Assembly: GCF_000315625.1 (NCBI RefSeq)
Contig: NW_005434586.1
Location: 293,184-357,183 of the forward strand
DNA from: Guillardia theta CCMP2712
Taxonomy: Eukaryota > Cryptophyceae > Pyrenomonadales > Geminigeraceae
Direction: 5' to 3'
DNA: 64,000 bases
In this document: one piece after another, positions 21,472-30,964 of the stretch
Numbering within the stretch: the stretch's first letter is position 1
Layout of the letters: the number at the start of each line of letters is the position of its first letter
Made by a program: the position numbers and the translations under genes
The notes under the pieces: generated by a model
Seen by the model: only the letters and a program-made list of their open reading frames with translations
Told to the model about the DNA's origin: nothing
The model's database searches: none

Positions 21472-21567
21472 GCTACTGATCCAGCTACTGATCCAGCTAC
21501 TGATCCAGCTACTGATCCAGCTACTGATCCAGCTGCTGATCCAGCTACTGATCCAGCTACTGTTCTA
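21472..21567. repeat. 12-bp minisatellite GCTACTGATCCA, seven copies plus a degenerate one
   Basis: It sits in the divergent spacer between starts at 21377 (minus) and 21721 (plus). There are no spacers between units. The units are in multiples of three but the frame has no start upstream, so coding is unlikely. Confidence 0.88.
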
Positions 21568-21720
21568 GAGACTGATGTGCCACTGATCCTACGTGATGAT
21601 CCCTGACTGATTCTTGTCTAGTGATGATGCTACCTCTTGTCTTTGCTACAGTCCCTCGCAGCCTCCTCGACGCCCAATGAAGATAGGGTCAAAGATACGT
21701 CGACGTGATTCACGACCGTG

Positions 21721-22891
21721 ATGAGCAAGGGGGACGTGGAGCATAGTAGTGCATGCTCGGATGAGGAGGAGAAGGAAAGAATCCTCGAGTTTCTCGAGTT
21801 CCACGACATGAAGTCAAGTCGAGCGCTGGAAGCCATCACGGAGACGCTGATCCCTTCAGACCACGCAGTTGCCTCTGAACTTCTCGCACGACTCAACCTC
21901 GTCACTCAAGTGGGTGTGATGCCTTCGTTCTCCGATGCCGGAGCTAGGACGGGCTACCTCTTGAAGCGGATGATTCATCGGAGCTCGATCCTCGCTGCAT
22001 TGTTTTTGAAGCGCGAGACAAGTGTAATGATAAGCGCAAAGATGGAACAGGATGTCTGCAGAGTCATTTCGCTGGGTGGTGCCGGAGGGTCAGACGCCAT
22101 GGCGATGTATCTGCTGCGAGACTATCTCAAGGTGCTCCCATGGCATGCTGTTGCCGGTGTTGACGTCGCTACAGTCCAAGATGATCTTGGATGTGATGGT
22201 ATCGGACTACGAGGTCAGGGCTTGCTTCTTGGACGTCAAGAGTCTAACGGTAGTCGAACAGCCCGGATGGAAATCTGCTGTGGATCGCCTTGTACCTTCT
22301 CTCAGTGTTGCTGGTGTGAAGCAGAATGAGTCGGATCGAGTTGTGTTCGCAACTTGCGATGTCTGCCAAGGCCTTGATGTAGATACCTCATGTCTCTAAA
22401 CCGTTGTTGTTGACTGAGACGGACGAAGGAGGTTGCGAATAGGGAAGTCAAACAATTCTGTCGGCAGAAGGTCGACATCATCGTTTTTTCCTACGTAGAA
22501 ACGAGGATCAAGTGAACGAGCTCTGACAACGTCAAAGGTTCTGGTAGAAAATGCACTCAAGTTGACGACAGGCCACTTTGGAATATTACCTCAGATGTTT
22601 GAACGAGCGACAGATGATTGCATGTGAGTTGCCGTGAGACGAATCTTAACGATTAGCTTGACAATACTCGCAAGGTTCGTTTTCATTGACAGCAGTCTCA
22701 AACTGTGGGAGCCAATTGAGGACCTTGCCTCTGCTCATGGTGTTACTTGTTTCATACCTTACTGCAGCTGATCTACTGCAGGTTTGGTCACAGCACGCCT
22801 GAAATGGTCCAAACGAATTCTACGTATGCAACGCACAGCAAATCTGTCCAAGAACATCCTTTTTGTTTTCAAATCGTCAAGATCAGAGTAG
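21721..22891 (+). CDS. Putative SAM-dependent methyltransferase-like protein, about six exons
   Basis: ATG 21721 gives MSKGDVEHSSACSDEEEKER. The nucleotide-binding loop reads VISLGGAGGSDAMAMYLLRD (the LGGGPGxDA pattern of a widespread uncharacterised methyltransferase-like family). A 43-nt intron (22132-22174) joins in phase 0 to KMILDVMVSDYEVRACFLD and VVEQPGWKSAVDRLVPSL. Later exons: REVKQFCRQKVDIIVFSY, then after a 44-nt intron VLVENALKLTTGHFGILPQM, then FVFIDSSLKLWEPIEDLASA, and a last exon LVTARLKWSKRILRMQRTAN ending KSSRSE. Each join keeps phase and uses GT-AG. The FSYVLVENA segment matches the family's FSYvlsEna motif. The substrate is unknown; RNA or protein methylation is possible. 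The stop is 131 bp from the next gene's stop. Confidence 0.72.
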
Positions 22892-23022
22892 GAAAATATA
22901 GATGTGTTTATGGCAAATATCTCTTCTTATGTTTGGACAGAGAAAGATATCTTTCGTAGAAAGTCTCTTCACATAACCAGACGAGTGGCATTCTCGTCAT
23001 ACAGGGAGCTTTCTTCAGTGGC

Positions 23023-23988
23023 TTACCACTCGATGCCAGCATCATCATCAGGAACCCAGTCATCGTCATCACCGTCAGCCTGGGGGAAGAGACCCTTCTC
23101 CTTGAGCCAGCTCACGGACGCCGCCTGGCAGGTGTCCTTGTCCTTGAGGGGGAAGCGCGTCTCGCCATCACCAGCGATCTTGCCCTTGGCAAGCTTGGCA
23201 TCTCCCTCCACAAACTCTCCGTTACAGGAGGCAAGCACAGCCTTCATCCACTCTGATGCGTTGCACTTGTCGGTCTTGCTCTCAGGGACGTAGGCAAGCA
23301 GGGCAAGCTGCTTGTCGCCAGAGGAAAGGAACATCTTGCCGACCATTCCGGAACCTCCCTTGGCCTCCTCCTCATTGGGATCGGGCTCCTTGTTGGCTCC
23401 ATCCATAGCAGCAACGAGCAATTCCAAGTCTCCCTCAGCAGACTCGATCTGGGTGGTGAAGAACTCCAATCCACCCATGTCGGCGCATCCAGCCAATTCA
23501 ACACCCTTCTTGCCACCCTGAGAGGGAAAGTTTCAGTGAGCTTGCAGGCAAACAAATGGTCGCTGCAACGCATCAAAAATTGCATCCACGTCCAAGTTTT
23601 CCGATTCGATCTCCAGATCAATACAAATATCGATCACAAATTAAACAAAGTATCCAGGACCAAACAGGTGGTGTGTATCGTTCAAACTTCACAAACATAT
23701 CATTCGGTATATCACGACCCAAATCACTTCCATCGTCAAAAAACACAGGACATTATGCGTTCCACTTTCACGCAGAGGTTGCATAATCTCATCCCCATGG
23801 CATGATACGAGTGCAAAGTTTGCTGCACCCATTCACTGTACAAGATTTGGATTTGCACATCAAATAGGGCATTTGGCAGTCGACAACATATCTGCTAGAC
23901 AGCAAGGTATGCTGCCTCATCATTCATTGTTCATCGTTCATCGTCTCACCTCCTTTACCGCCGCCTTCATCTTCTTCGAATCCGCCAT
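23023..23988 (-). CDS. Conserved acidic hypothetical protein (177 aa), two exons, probably highly expressed
   Basis: Exon 1 is 23988-23950 (MADSKKMKAAVKE). Intron 23949-23518 (432 nt) is much longer than its neighbours. Exon 2, 23517-23023, starts GGKKGVELAGCADMGGLEFF, includes KGGSGMVGKMFLSSGDKQLA and WMKAVLASCNGEFVEGDAKL, and ends WVPDDDAGIEW. Codons are strongly C- and G-ending (GTC, GAG, AAG), unlike nearby low-expression genes, which argues for abundant expression. The fold looks globular alpha/beta with an acidic tail; no family is recognised. No signal peptide, so cytosolic by default. A TATATGTA box sits at about 24030 upstream. The large first intron could carry regulatory sequence. 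Confidence 0.78.
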
Positions 23989-24029
23989 ATTTCTGGCCTC
24001 CTGACGTCACAGCACGTGCCTACCCCTCT

Positions 24030-24690
24030 ATATGTACAGTGACCCCCTGCATACCGGATCAAATGACCGGTCCAATTATCTTCTAATATCACTACCCTTG
24101 ACTCAATCACGAGCGAAAATGAAGTTTCACCCCCTACCCCTTGACTTGGACCCCCACCACCTTCAGTTATCTACCTTATACTCCAACAATACGACAATTT
24201 GGTATTGAGAACCACCACCTGAAGTGTCACTACCCTGCCAATGTGACCATTTGATCCGAAGTACCCTACCACTTTCCTTCCACCCAGGTCGCTAAAGTAC
24301 CCCTACCTCATCCCTCAAATTGCATCCCCTACACCCCCTGCCCGTCTCTTGTACCACCCTGTCCATCAACGGTATGTCATAAGGACCCCATCTGCTCATA
24401 CCCCTGTCAGATGACCCCTGTATTTGATAACCACTACCCACTATTCGCCATCAAAACTACCCCATATTTACAATGATGTCACCACCCCACCTACTCGTTT
24501 TAATGCGGAGTATTACCATGACCCCTGTCTTGTCACCCATGTACCCCCAAATATGACATACCGAATGGGACTGGGCCTAAAGGTACCCCACCTCTCAAAG
24601 TCCATAATTGTTGGGGAACATGACGGGTACTACATGTTAGAGCCTACAACCCCTGGGGGAGGTTGTAGACGTTAGCCCTCAGTCTCTAGT
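24030..24690. other. Divergent spacer dense in TACCCC/ACCCCACC on the plus strand
   Basis: C-rich motifs TACCCC, GACCCC, ACCACCC recur every 10-25 bp between starts at 23988 (minus) and 24785 (plus). The plus strand is C-rich throughout, so the bias is strand-asymmetric. One 83-codon ORF (24424-24675) lies here but looks compositional. Confidence 0.7.
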
Positions 24691-24784
24691 CCAACCGTCA
24701 CCCGGCGCCGGTGGGAACCCGGCCCGGGACAAGTCGGGTCCGCCTCAAACAGGAGGCCGAAGGCACTAAGAGGCGGCAGCGAAA

Positions 24785-26173
24785 ATGGCGAGGAACCCCC
24801 TCCTTGCGTCGCTTCTCCTCCTGATGCTCCATACATCATCGCCGTTCATGTCACCCCTCAGTGCTCGCATGATGTGGAAGACAGGGTCTGCCTGCAGAAG
24901 GGCAATGCTCCTCCTCATGGAACCTCCCCGAAGGGTGCAGGGAGGAGGGGGGTTCCCAATAACTCCTCTGCAAGACTGGAATGAGATTGAGCGACGAGTT
25001 CCATTGGGAACATGTTCTGCAGGGAACACAGAGCAAGGTACGAGTGACTGGGTCCTGCTCACAGACAAGAGGTCGACTCTGAGAGAAATCTTCGATGTCG
25101 AGTTGAGAAGCACCCTGGGCGCTGTGGAGGTGGAATGGGGAGTCTGGTCGTTGAAAGCGAGGCCGGGTCAAGATGAGCTTCGGTCCCTTGCATGCAGTCG
25201 AGCACTTGTGCGTGTGCTTGTCGGACCATGCAGAGACGCTGATGAGATCTGCGAGGCAGTTGGGGACTCGTCGCTCTGCCTCGGGGATACGACCAGTTGG
25301 ACGATGCACCACGAGAGGATATCGGACTGCCAGCATGCGGGAGCCAAGGTAAGAACCTCGGAGATCGTCTGCTCGCTTGCTCGCAAGATCAAGGGTGGAG
25401 AGGCTCTCCCTCACTCCAACGTGCACCTTCGCTTCATCCTGCTGGAGTGTGCTTCAGGCCTCTCCCTCGGGCTGGGGTACTGGTCACGGCAGGATGAGAG
25501 CTTCCTGGACTTTCGCGGCAGCAAGCCCTTCACCTTCAACGCTGCGCTGGAGCCCGACGTAGCTACCGCCGTCATCAACGTGCTCAGGTCAAGATGCAGA
25601 GTGCAGGCAGCAGCAGGAGGCTGGGGGGTTGTGAATGCTTGCTCGGGGTCGGGGACATTGTTGTTTGCAGCGCTGAAAGGGGGCGCGAGTTGGGTTCTAG
25701 GCGTTGACAAGAATCTGAGATGTGTTGAGGGCGCAATAGAGAACCTAGAGTACTTTGGGTATCAAACGTCTCTGCTAGATCAGGAGAACGTCGAGGAGAG
25801 GGTACGAGCTGTGAAAGATGGCGGAGAAGCATTCTTGATACACGGCGATCTTGAGGGCCTTGGGGAGAAGGAAGCCATGATTGGTAAGATTTTGCATGAG
25901 AAGGGGAACACGATCGGAATCGTAGCAGATCTTCCGTTCGGAAAGAACCTCGTTACACACGAGGAGGCGTTGCGGGCGATTGTGCGGGGGGTCCGGAGGA
26001 TAGCAGGAGAACAGGTCGTCTGCCTGATATCAGGAGATGACATATCAGCTCTCATACTTGATAATGACTTTGACATCATCGAGCAAGCAAGATCGTTCAA
26101 TGGGAAACATTATGTTCTGTACATGACCTTTGCACTTGCAAGATGCGGAAGTTCAGTCGAGGACACCTCCTGA
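24785..26173 (+). CDS. THUMP/UPF0020-type RNA guanosine methyltransferase, possibly plastid-compartment targeted
   Basis: Single exon, 462 aa. The C-terminal half is a class I methyltransferase: SAM loop VNACSGSGTLLFAALKGGAS, acidic residue after strand 2 in VLGVDKN, and motif IV ADLPFGKN, the (D/N)-x-P-(F/Y)-G type of N2-guanosine methylases (THUMPD2/3, TRMT11 relatives). FRGSKPFTFNAALEPDVATA precedes motif I as in that family. The N-terminal part may be a diverged THUMP region. It begins MARNPLLASLLLLMLHTSSP then FMSP, a signal-peptide-like hydrophobic stretch with Phe near the predicted cleavage point, the bipartite pattern of red-lineage secondary plastids. Targeting is inference. Its stop is 24 bp from the LRR gene stop on the other strand. 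Confidence 0.82.
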   Translation: MARNPLLASLLLLMLHTSSPFMSPLSARMMWKTGSACRRAMLLLMEPPRRVQGGGGFPITPLQDWNEIERRVPLGTCSAGNTEQGTSDWVLLTDKRSTLREIFDVELRSTLGAVEVEWGVWSLKARPGQDELRSLACSRALVRVLVGPCRDADEICEAVGDSSLCLGDTTSWTMHHERISDCQHAGAKVRTSEIVCSLARKIKGGEALPHSNVHLRFILLECASGLSLGLGYWSRQDESFLDFRGSKPFTFNAALEPDVATAVINVLRSRCRVQAAAGGWGVVNACSGSGTLLFAALKGGASWVLGVDKNLRCVEGAIENLEYFGYQTSLLDQENVEERVRAVKDGGEAFLIHGDLEGLGEKEAMIGKILHEKGNTIGIVADLPFGKNLVTHEEALRAIVRGVRRIAGEQVVCLISGDDISALILDNDFDIIEQARSFNGKHYVLYMTFALARCGSSVEDTS

Positions 26174-26197
26174 AACCGTTTGGCGCTCGAAAATCTT

Positions 26198-28290
26198 TTA
26201 TTGCCTGGTGACAATCGTAGCGTCAAGCTGTCAAGAAGGTCAGCCGTTGGAAAGCACGTGTAAAGTTACCTGAGTTAAGCTGGGGATCACTTCGAGCAGT
26301 TTGACAGTGTAAAGGGGGTTCTCCTGCAACCTACACCATACTCCAGTCATCGTTACGCACAGATCAGCCTGTTCCATACGGGTTGTGCTCGAGGTACAAC
26401 GTCTTGAGCTTTTTGCAGCTTTTGAGCTCCTGGAGTGGAGATAAGGGCACAGACGATGGGGTGGGGAGGGAGAGAATAGACACGGTCACCTCCACTTTCT
26501 CAAACGCGTCGATAAGATTCTCCCCACACTGATGACAAACCAACGTCAGGGACTTGCCATCTTGCAAGGAAATCTGCAGACCCAAAGTTCCTCGAGGTGA
26601 ACGAGGTGACTCAGGTTCTTGATCTCAGTCCTGTCCGGTGTTGAGAGAGATGGAAACATGCGATAGGATGATCGATGGGAAGCTGGTGGGGGCTCGGGAG
26701 GTTGTTGAGAGCAAAGGGTTGGGAATGGGAGGGGAGTCGGGGTCGGGGTCGGGCAGGGAGGAAGAGGAAAATAGCAGATGAGCTGAGGAGAGGTCACTGA
26801 CAATCGATTTGAGCTGATATCGAATGTCTCCAGCTGTGTTAGCTCGTCCAATCCTGCTCATCATCAATCTGCTGTCTGTACCCTCCGCTGCCACACCTTC
26901 GATGCGCTCGACGCCATTGTGGCTCACGTAAAGCTCTTTTAGCCCCTTGCCACCCACGTCATGGATCGCTCATGTCAGGTTCGAGTTTATGACCTTGAGG
27001 GTAGAAAGCCCTTCGAGGACTGTCAACCTGTTGCTGGACACAGCTGAAGTCGACGTCAGTGAGCAGCTGTGTGAAGCCTGCATGCTGCAAGACCAAGTAG
27101 ATTCAAGCTTGTCAGAGAGTCTAATCCACTCAGCTGTGCAATCTACAGTGGCTGTTTCAGTACTTTGCTTCTGCATTCATCATCCCTCCGTCATCGTTAC
27201 CTTGTTTTTTCCCAGCCACAAGGTTTTCAGAGACACGAGAGTCTCCAGCCCTTGAATTTCCTGGATGAATACGACTGCATCAGGACTCACGTAAGACATC
27301 GGTGGTTTCACCCGAATGCGATTAGATCCCAGCTCCAAGTTGGTAAGGTTTGTTAAAGTCGACCTAATAAGCAGTTACTGTGACAAGAATGAAATATATG
27401 CTTCCTGATTGCAGAAGGATCAAAAAGCGATTGAACTTACAAATTTTCTATTGACGCTATCTTGTTGTTCACAAAGTAAATCTCCTGAGCACAAGGTCAA
27501 TTTCTGAGAGCGAGAAGGTGTCCTTGCCTCCAGCTTTTGAAGCGACTCAAGCTTTTCAATCTTTCGAATCTCATTGACTGCGCCACAACTCATGACTCAT
27601 TCCCTCTCAGACACTTTCGACTTACATGACAAGTCCAGCACTTTGAGATTGGTCAGACATTCAAAAAACGTCGAGGCTTTGAGATTGTTTTGGTATAAAT
27701 CGAGCTGTTTCACACAATCACAGAGCTGCAACACCTCAAACAAGCGCCTTACGTGCTGAAGACTCGTCAAGATTGACGCACATCCAGGGCTCGACAGCTC
27801 ATTGTCTGAGCAAGAGTTACATCATCGACACTCTCTCAGGTAACGACTCACCTCGTAGGACCAATTTCTTCAGTCTAGAAAGGATCGACAAGTCCGGAAC
27901 CTCCTTCAGCCGGTTTCCCGTCAAATCCTTGCCCAGCATGTCAGACTGCAGATGTCGTCTCCATCATGGCTCCCCACCACATCCGTCAGCCTCTCGTGTA
28001 GTCCTGTCAACACGCCTTGCGGGTGGAACGTGAAGTCAAGATAGCCTTTCCGAGGACCCGTCAGCATGGACCAAGAGAAGAAGAGGAGCAAAAGTACATT
28101 CTTCGTCCAGCATATCGTCCTCTCCTTCTCCTGCCACGCCAAACCTGAAGAAATCTCACAAGGCTTTCCCGTTGAGTGCAAGCAAGGCCACACCGGATCT
28201 TGTTCTGTGGCTAGGTCGTTACAGCAACGACACCAGGGGAAACACAGCACAATCAGATCGTGCGTCGTCACATTTGACATCCTCCAAGAC
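26198..28290 (-). CDS. SDS22-like leucine-rich repeat protein (protein phosphatase 1 regulator type), many short exons
   Basis: Minus-strand exons each carry about one SDS22-type LRR: DLTGNRLKEVPDLSILSRLK, LDLYQNNLKASTFFECLTNL, KIEKLESLQKLE, IYFVNNKIASIENL, LTNLELGSNRIRVK, GLETLVSLKTLWLGKNK, LYVSHNGVERIEGVAAEG, LETFDISSNRLS and LKTLYLEHNPYG. The cap reads NPLYTVKLLEVIPSLTQ, then after a 43-nt intron LDATIVTRQ and stop at 26198, matching the N-P-L...LP-x-L-x-x-D-A-T end of SDS22/PPP1R7. In other organisms SDS22 binds PP1 catalytic subunit in the nucleus and cytosol. The 5' end is unsure: an open frame starts MSNVTTHDLIVLCFPWC near 28281, but whether it belongs is unclear. About a dozen introns make this the most intron-dense gene here. 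Confidence 0.75.
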
Positions 28291-28574
28291 AAAATAAAAG
28301 ACTAGACCAGCACGAATGACAAGTGCAAACAAATGCAGAACCAATGATACGGAATGAGATACCTGATCGTTGTCACCGTCTCCCTGAGCATCCTCCTCTC
28401 TGGAGTGTGGAGCAACAAGAACAACATCAGGAGCAGAACTAGTGGCAGAGGATGCGAGCACCTTCGATCCTGTGTAACAATGTTGCAGTGTCTCTCCCCC
28501 TTCCCGCCCTCCTCCCGTTGGTTTCCTCCCTCTCCATGTTGCGCCTCTCTCTGCATTAGCGACCTGTTGAAATT

Positions 28575-28930
28575 GAGGCGGACACGGGATGCCCCTGACT
28601 CAGCTGAGCCGGGCCGGGCCCGGGGGCCCGGGGCCTCAGTGGCGGGCCGCGCCGCCCCTCAGTCTTCCAACTTCAAGGCTTTGGCCGCAGTAGGCCGCCG
28701 GCGACGGCACCCGCCGGGCCCGGCCGCGGCGTCACCAGCGGCGGGGGCCCGGCGTTTTTCCACTGCACTGAGCTTCAAGTAACAGTACGGTCACGGTTTG
28801 AGCCTCAGTGTAAAGAGATCGGACTGCTGAAAGTTGAGCTCGCCGCCGGCCCTGTCTGTACGGTGCCGCACTGCGGCGGCACTCGCCTCAGTCTGCGAGC
28901 GGCCGGGTCGCAGTCTATCACGTTCATATA
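28575..28930. other. GC-rich palindromic block
   Basis: Repeated GGCCGGGCCCGGGGGCCCGG, CCTGACTCAGCTGAG, ACGGTCACGG and CGCCGCCC. It lies upstream of the LRR gene start. No gene. Confidence 0.65.
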
Positions 28931-29336
28931 ACACCTGAACACCTGACTAAAGGCAACCCAAAGACTGAGATTTTTGCTATGAGCACGGTGGAAACCCCTG
29001 CTGATTGAAAACGCTCAGGCTGCTGATGGACAACGGGCGGCTGCTGATGGAAAACCCTGCTGATAGAAATGGATGGAATTAGCTTCTTTGTTCCGTGAAA
29101 GGGATGAATCCATCGATGAAAATGACTCAGACTTTGTTTTCTGGCTCAGCTTTCTACTCAGTTCAAGTAGTCTTATGACTCACCCGGTTTGTTTTTGCTG
29201 GACTCAACGAGTGTGAGCAAACATCCGTAACTTGTCAAGCTTCATTGAAGATATGATCAAACAAAAAATGTATAGCAAATTTCTGAGACTTAAAATTAGG
29301 TATCCAGCTTCTGAACAACATTGCAATGTGTGGTTT
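28931..29336. other. Stretch without a gene
   Basis: A/T-richer DNA with imperfect repeats of GCTGATGGA and AAAACCCTGCTGAT at about 28990-29060. Nothing else supported. Confidence 0.45.
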
Positions 29337-29820
29337 TCAAGGGCAGGCACCTTTCAGGGGTCCCTTCCACAAGCATTCATCATGAAGATCGCACCTCCCA
29401 TACCATTCTAGCCATTCCTTCTCTTCCTTAAATGATATCAACCACCCATCTCTTTCATCTTCTACTCCTGTATCCATCGCCATTGTCACATTCTCGGGCA
29501 ATACTTCCCGGTCGGAAGGTTCCTGAGATGCTGCAGGCGAAGGCGGTACTTCCAGCGACCATCGGGAGTACGGCCATCGATTGATTCCGATCTTTCGGCA
29601 TGCAGCTTTCAGAGTAGTTAGAGAGACCCCCTGCAACAAGATGAGACGACGAGCACAACAGGTCGAGAGCTCCTACCAGATTCTTGGCAGCAGCCTCCTG
29701 CGGGAGGTGAAATAGCGGCGCAAGGGTTGAAGAGCTCAGAGCTACTTGAGGTGCGGGTCCAGCTGTAGCGAGATGCTCGCGAGGACGGGGAGAGACGAAA
29801 ACGACTGCAGGAGTGCTCAT
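29337..29820 (-). CDS. RWP-RK domain transcription factor, two exons (about 145 aa)
   Basis: ATG 29820 gives MSTPAVVFVSPRPREHLATA, and exon 1 ends LFHLPQEAAAKNL. A 46-nt intron (29676-29631, GTAGGAGC to TTGTTGCAG) splits the RWP-RK domain and joins in phase 0 to GVSLTTLKAACRKIGINRWP followed by YSR. The C-terminus is acidic and aromatic (FKEEKEWLEWYGRCDLHDEC) and ends GPLKGACP. RWPYSR is close to the canonical RWPYRK. It is short, like the gene at 19493, and lacks the GHSSHLPRPV element. The two genes differ in strand and exon structure, so a simple recent tandem duplication is unlikely. Repeats of CTCTTTTCGATGGGGTC lie in its 5' flank. Confidence 0.82.
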
Positions 29821-29894
29821 TACTGCGTGCAGGGGGCGGCGGGGCGGCGAGGCGGCGATGTGCCGGACGAAGACGGCAGGGAATGAAGGCTCCC

Positions 29895-30035
29895 TCCGAA
29901 AGCTCTTTTCAATTGAATCTGGCAAATAATTGTATCGATAAGATCTCTTTTCGATGGGGTCCACTCGCCATGTCTGTCAACTCGATGATGAGACCTCTTT
30001 TCGATGGGGTCAGATCCTCTAGACTGTTCAATTGG
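29895..30035. promoter_or_regulatory. Repeated CTCTTTTCRATKG elements upstream of the RWP-RK gene
   Basis: GATCTCTTTTCGATGGGGTC at about 29941 and GACCTCTTTTCGATGGGGTC at about 29992 are near-identical; a diverged copy AGCTCTTTTCAATTGAATC is at about 29900, and TTCAATTGGCGTTGAATC at about 30030. All lie 75-210 bp upstream of ATG 29820, so a regulator-binding array is plausible. Confidence 0.4.
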
Positions 30036-30059
30036 CGTTGAATCAAACTTCAAACTTGA

Positions 30060-30690
30060 CAGTGAAACTGGCCCGCTGCGCGCCTCGCAGGCCCCCTGAG
30101 GACTTCTTTACTCAAATGGCAATTCCCCCGGCCCCGCCATGCCCGGCCAGCCGGATCAGGATAATACCGTACGCGCCCGGCCCGGACTCCTCACCGGCGG
30201 CGCCCCGGGTACCACTGCGGTCCGCCGCCGCGCCCGGCACCGCCGGGAGTCGGAGTCCCGGTCCTCTTACGCCTCACAAGTTAATTCAGTAAGTAAATTA
30301 ACCTTGAACCAGCTGTGACTGAGCCTAGTAGGCAACACCATGACCGGCGGGTCCGGCCGGGCGGCGCCCGGCACGGCCTAGCCCCCCCATCCGATCATAT
30401 GACTCCCGATCGGCGCGCACCCGTGACTCGAGTGGCGCAGGCTGCCCCGCCACGGACTCGCCATTGACCGCCGTACCTTCGACTCGGTAAAAGGATGATC
30501 ATCACTGATCATCGGCTGAGATCTCAGTCGCAGTGTCGGTCACGTGACTCGGCGGCGCCCCGGCGGCCGCCGCCCGCGCGGCCGCCCGGCGGGCCCGGGG
30601 GGCGGTGGCAGGCGCCGGGGGCCGGGCGCCGATGATGGCCGCCGGGCCCGGCTGAGGGCGACAGGCCTGACGTCGGTAGCGAGGGATCAT
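30060..30690. other. GC-rich palindromic block in a divergent spacer
   Basis: It contains GCCCGGCCAGCCGGATC, CGGCGGCGCCCCGG, GGCGGGTCCGGCCGGGCGGC and CACGTGACTCGGC. It separates the RWP-RK gene (start 29820, minus) from the SEL1 gene (start 30965, plus). TTTACTCAAATGGCAA sits near its left edge (30109). Frames here are artefacts. Confidence 0.68.
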
Positions 30691-30964
30691 ATCAATGCGG
30701 CCGGTGAAGCAAGAGGGGAGGGGAGGGGAGGGAAGGGCGAGGAGAGGAGAAGGAGGTCAAGTTGCCTGCTACAACTATCCCCTTGGTTGAGCTCAAGACG
30801 GAGAGAAAGTCAGAGGCTTGTCTGTGACCGAGGGCCATGCGTTGATGCAGAGATGGGTTGTGCTCCGAGGCCACGGGGACGAGCGCTTGGCAGGACAAGA
30901 GATGAGCGGTGGTTCCTTGAATGCTAAGAGAAGCAGGTCAAAACATCCAGATCGACGGTACAGC

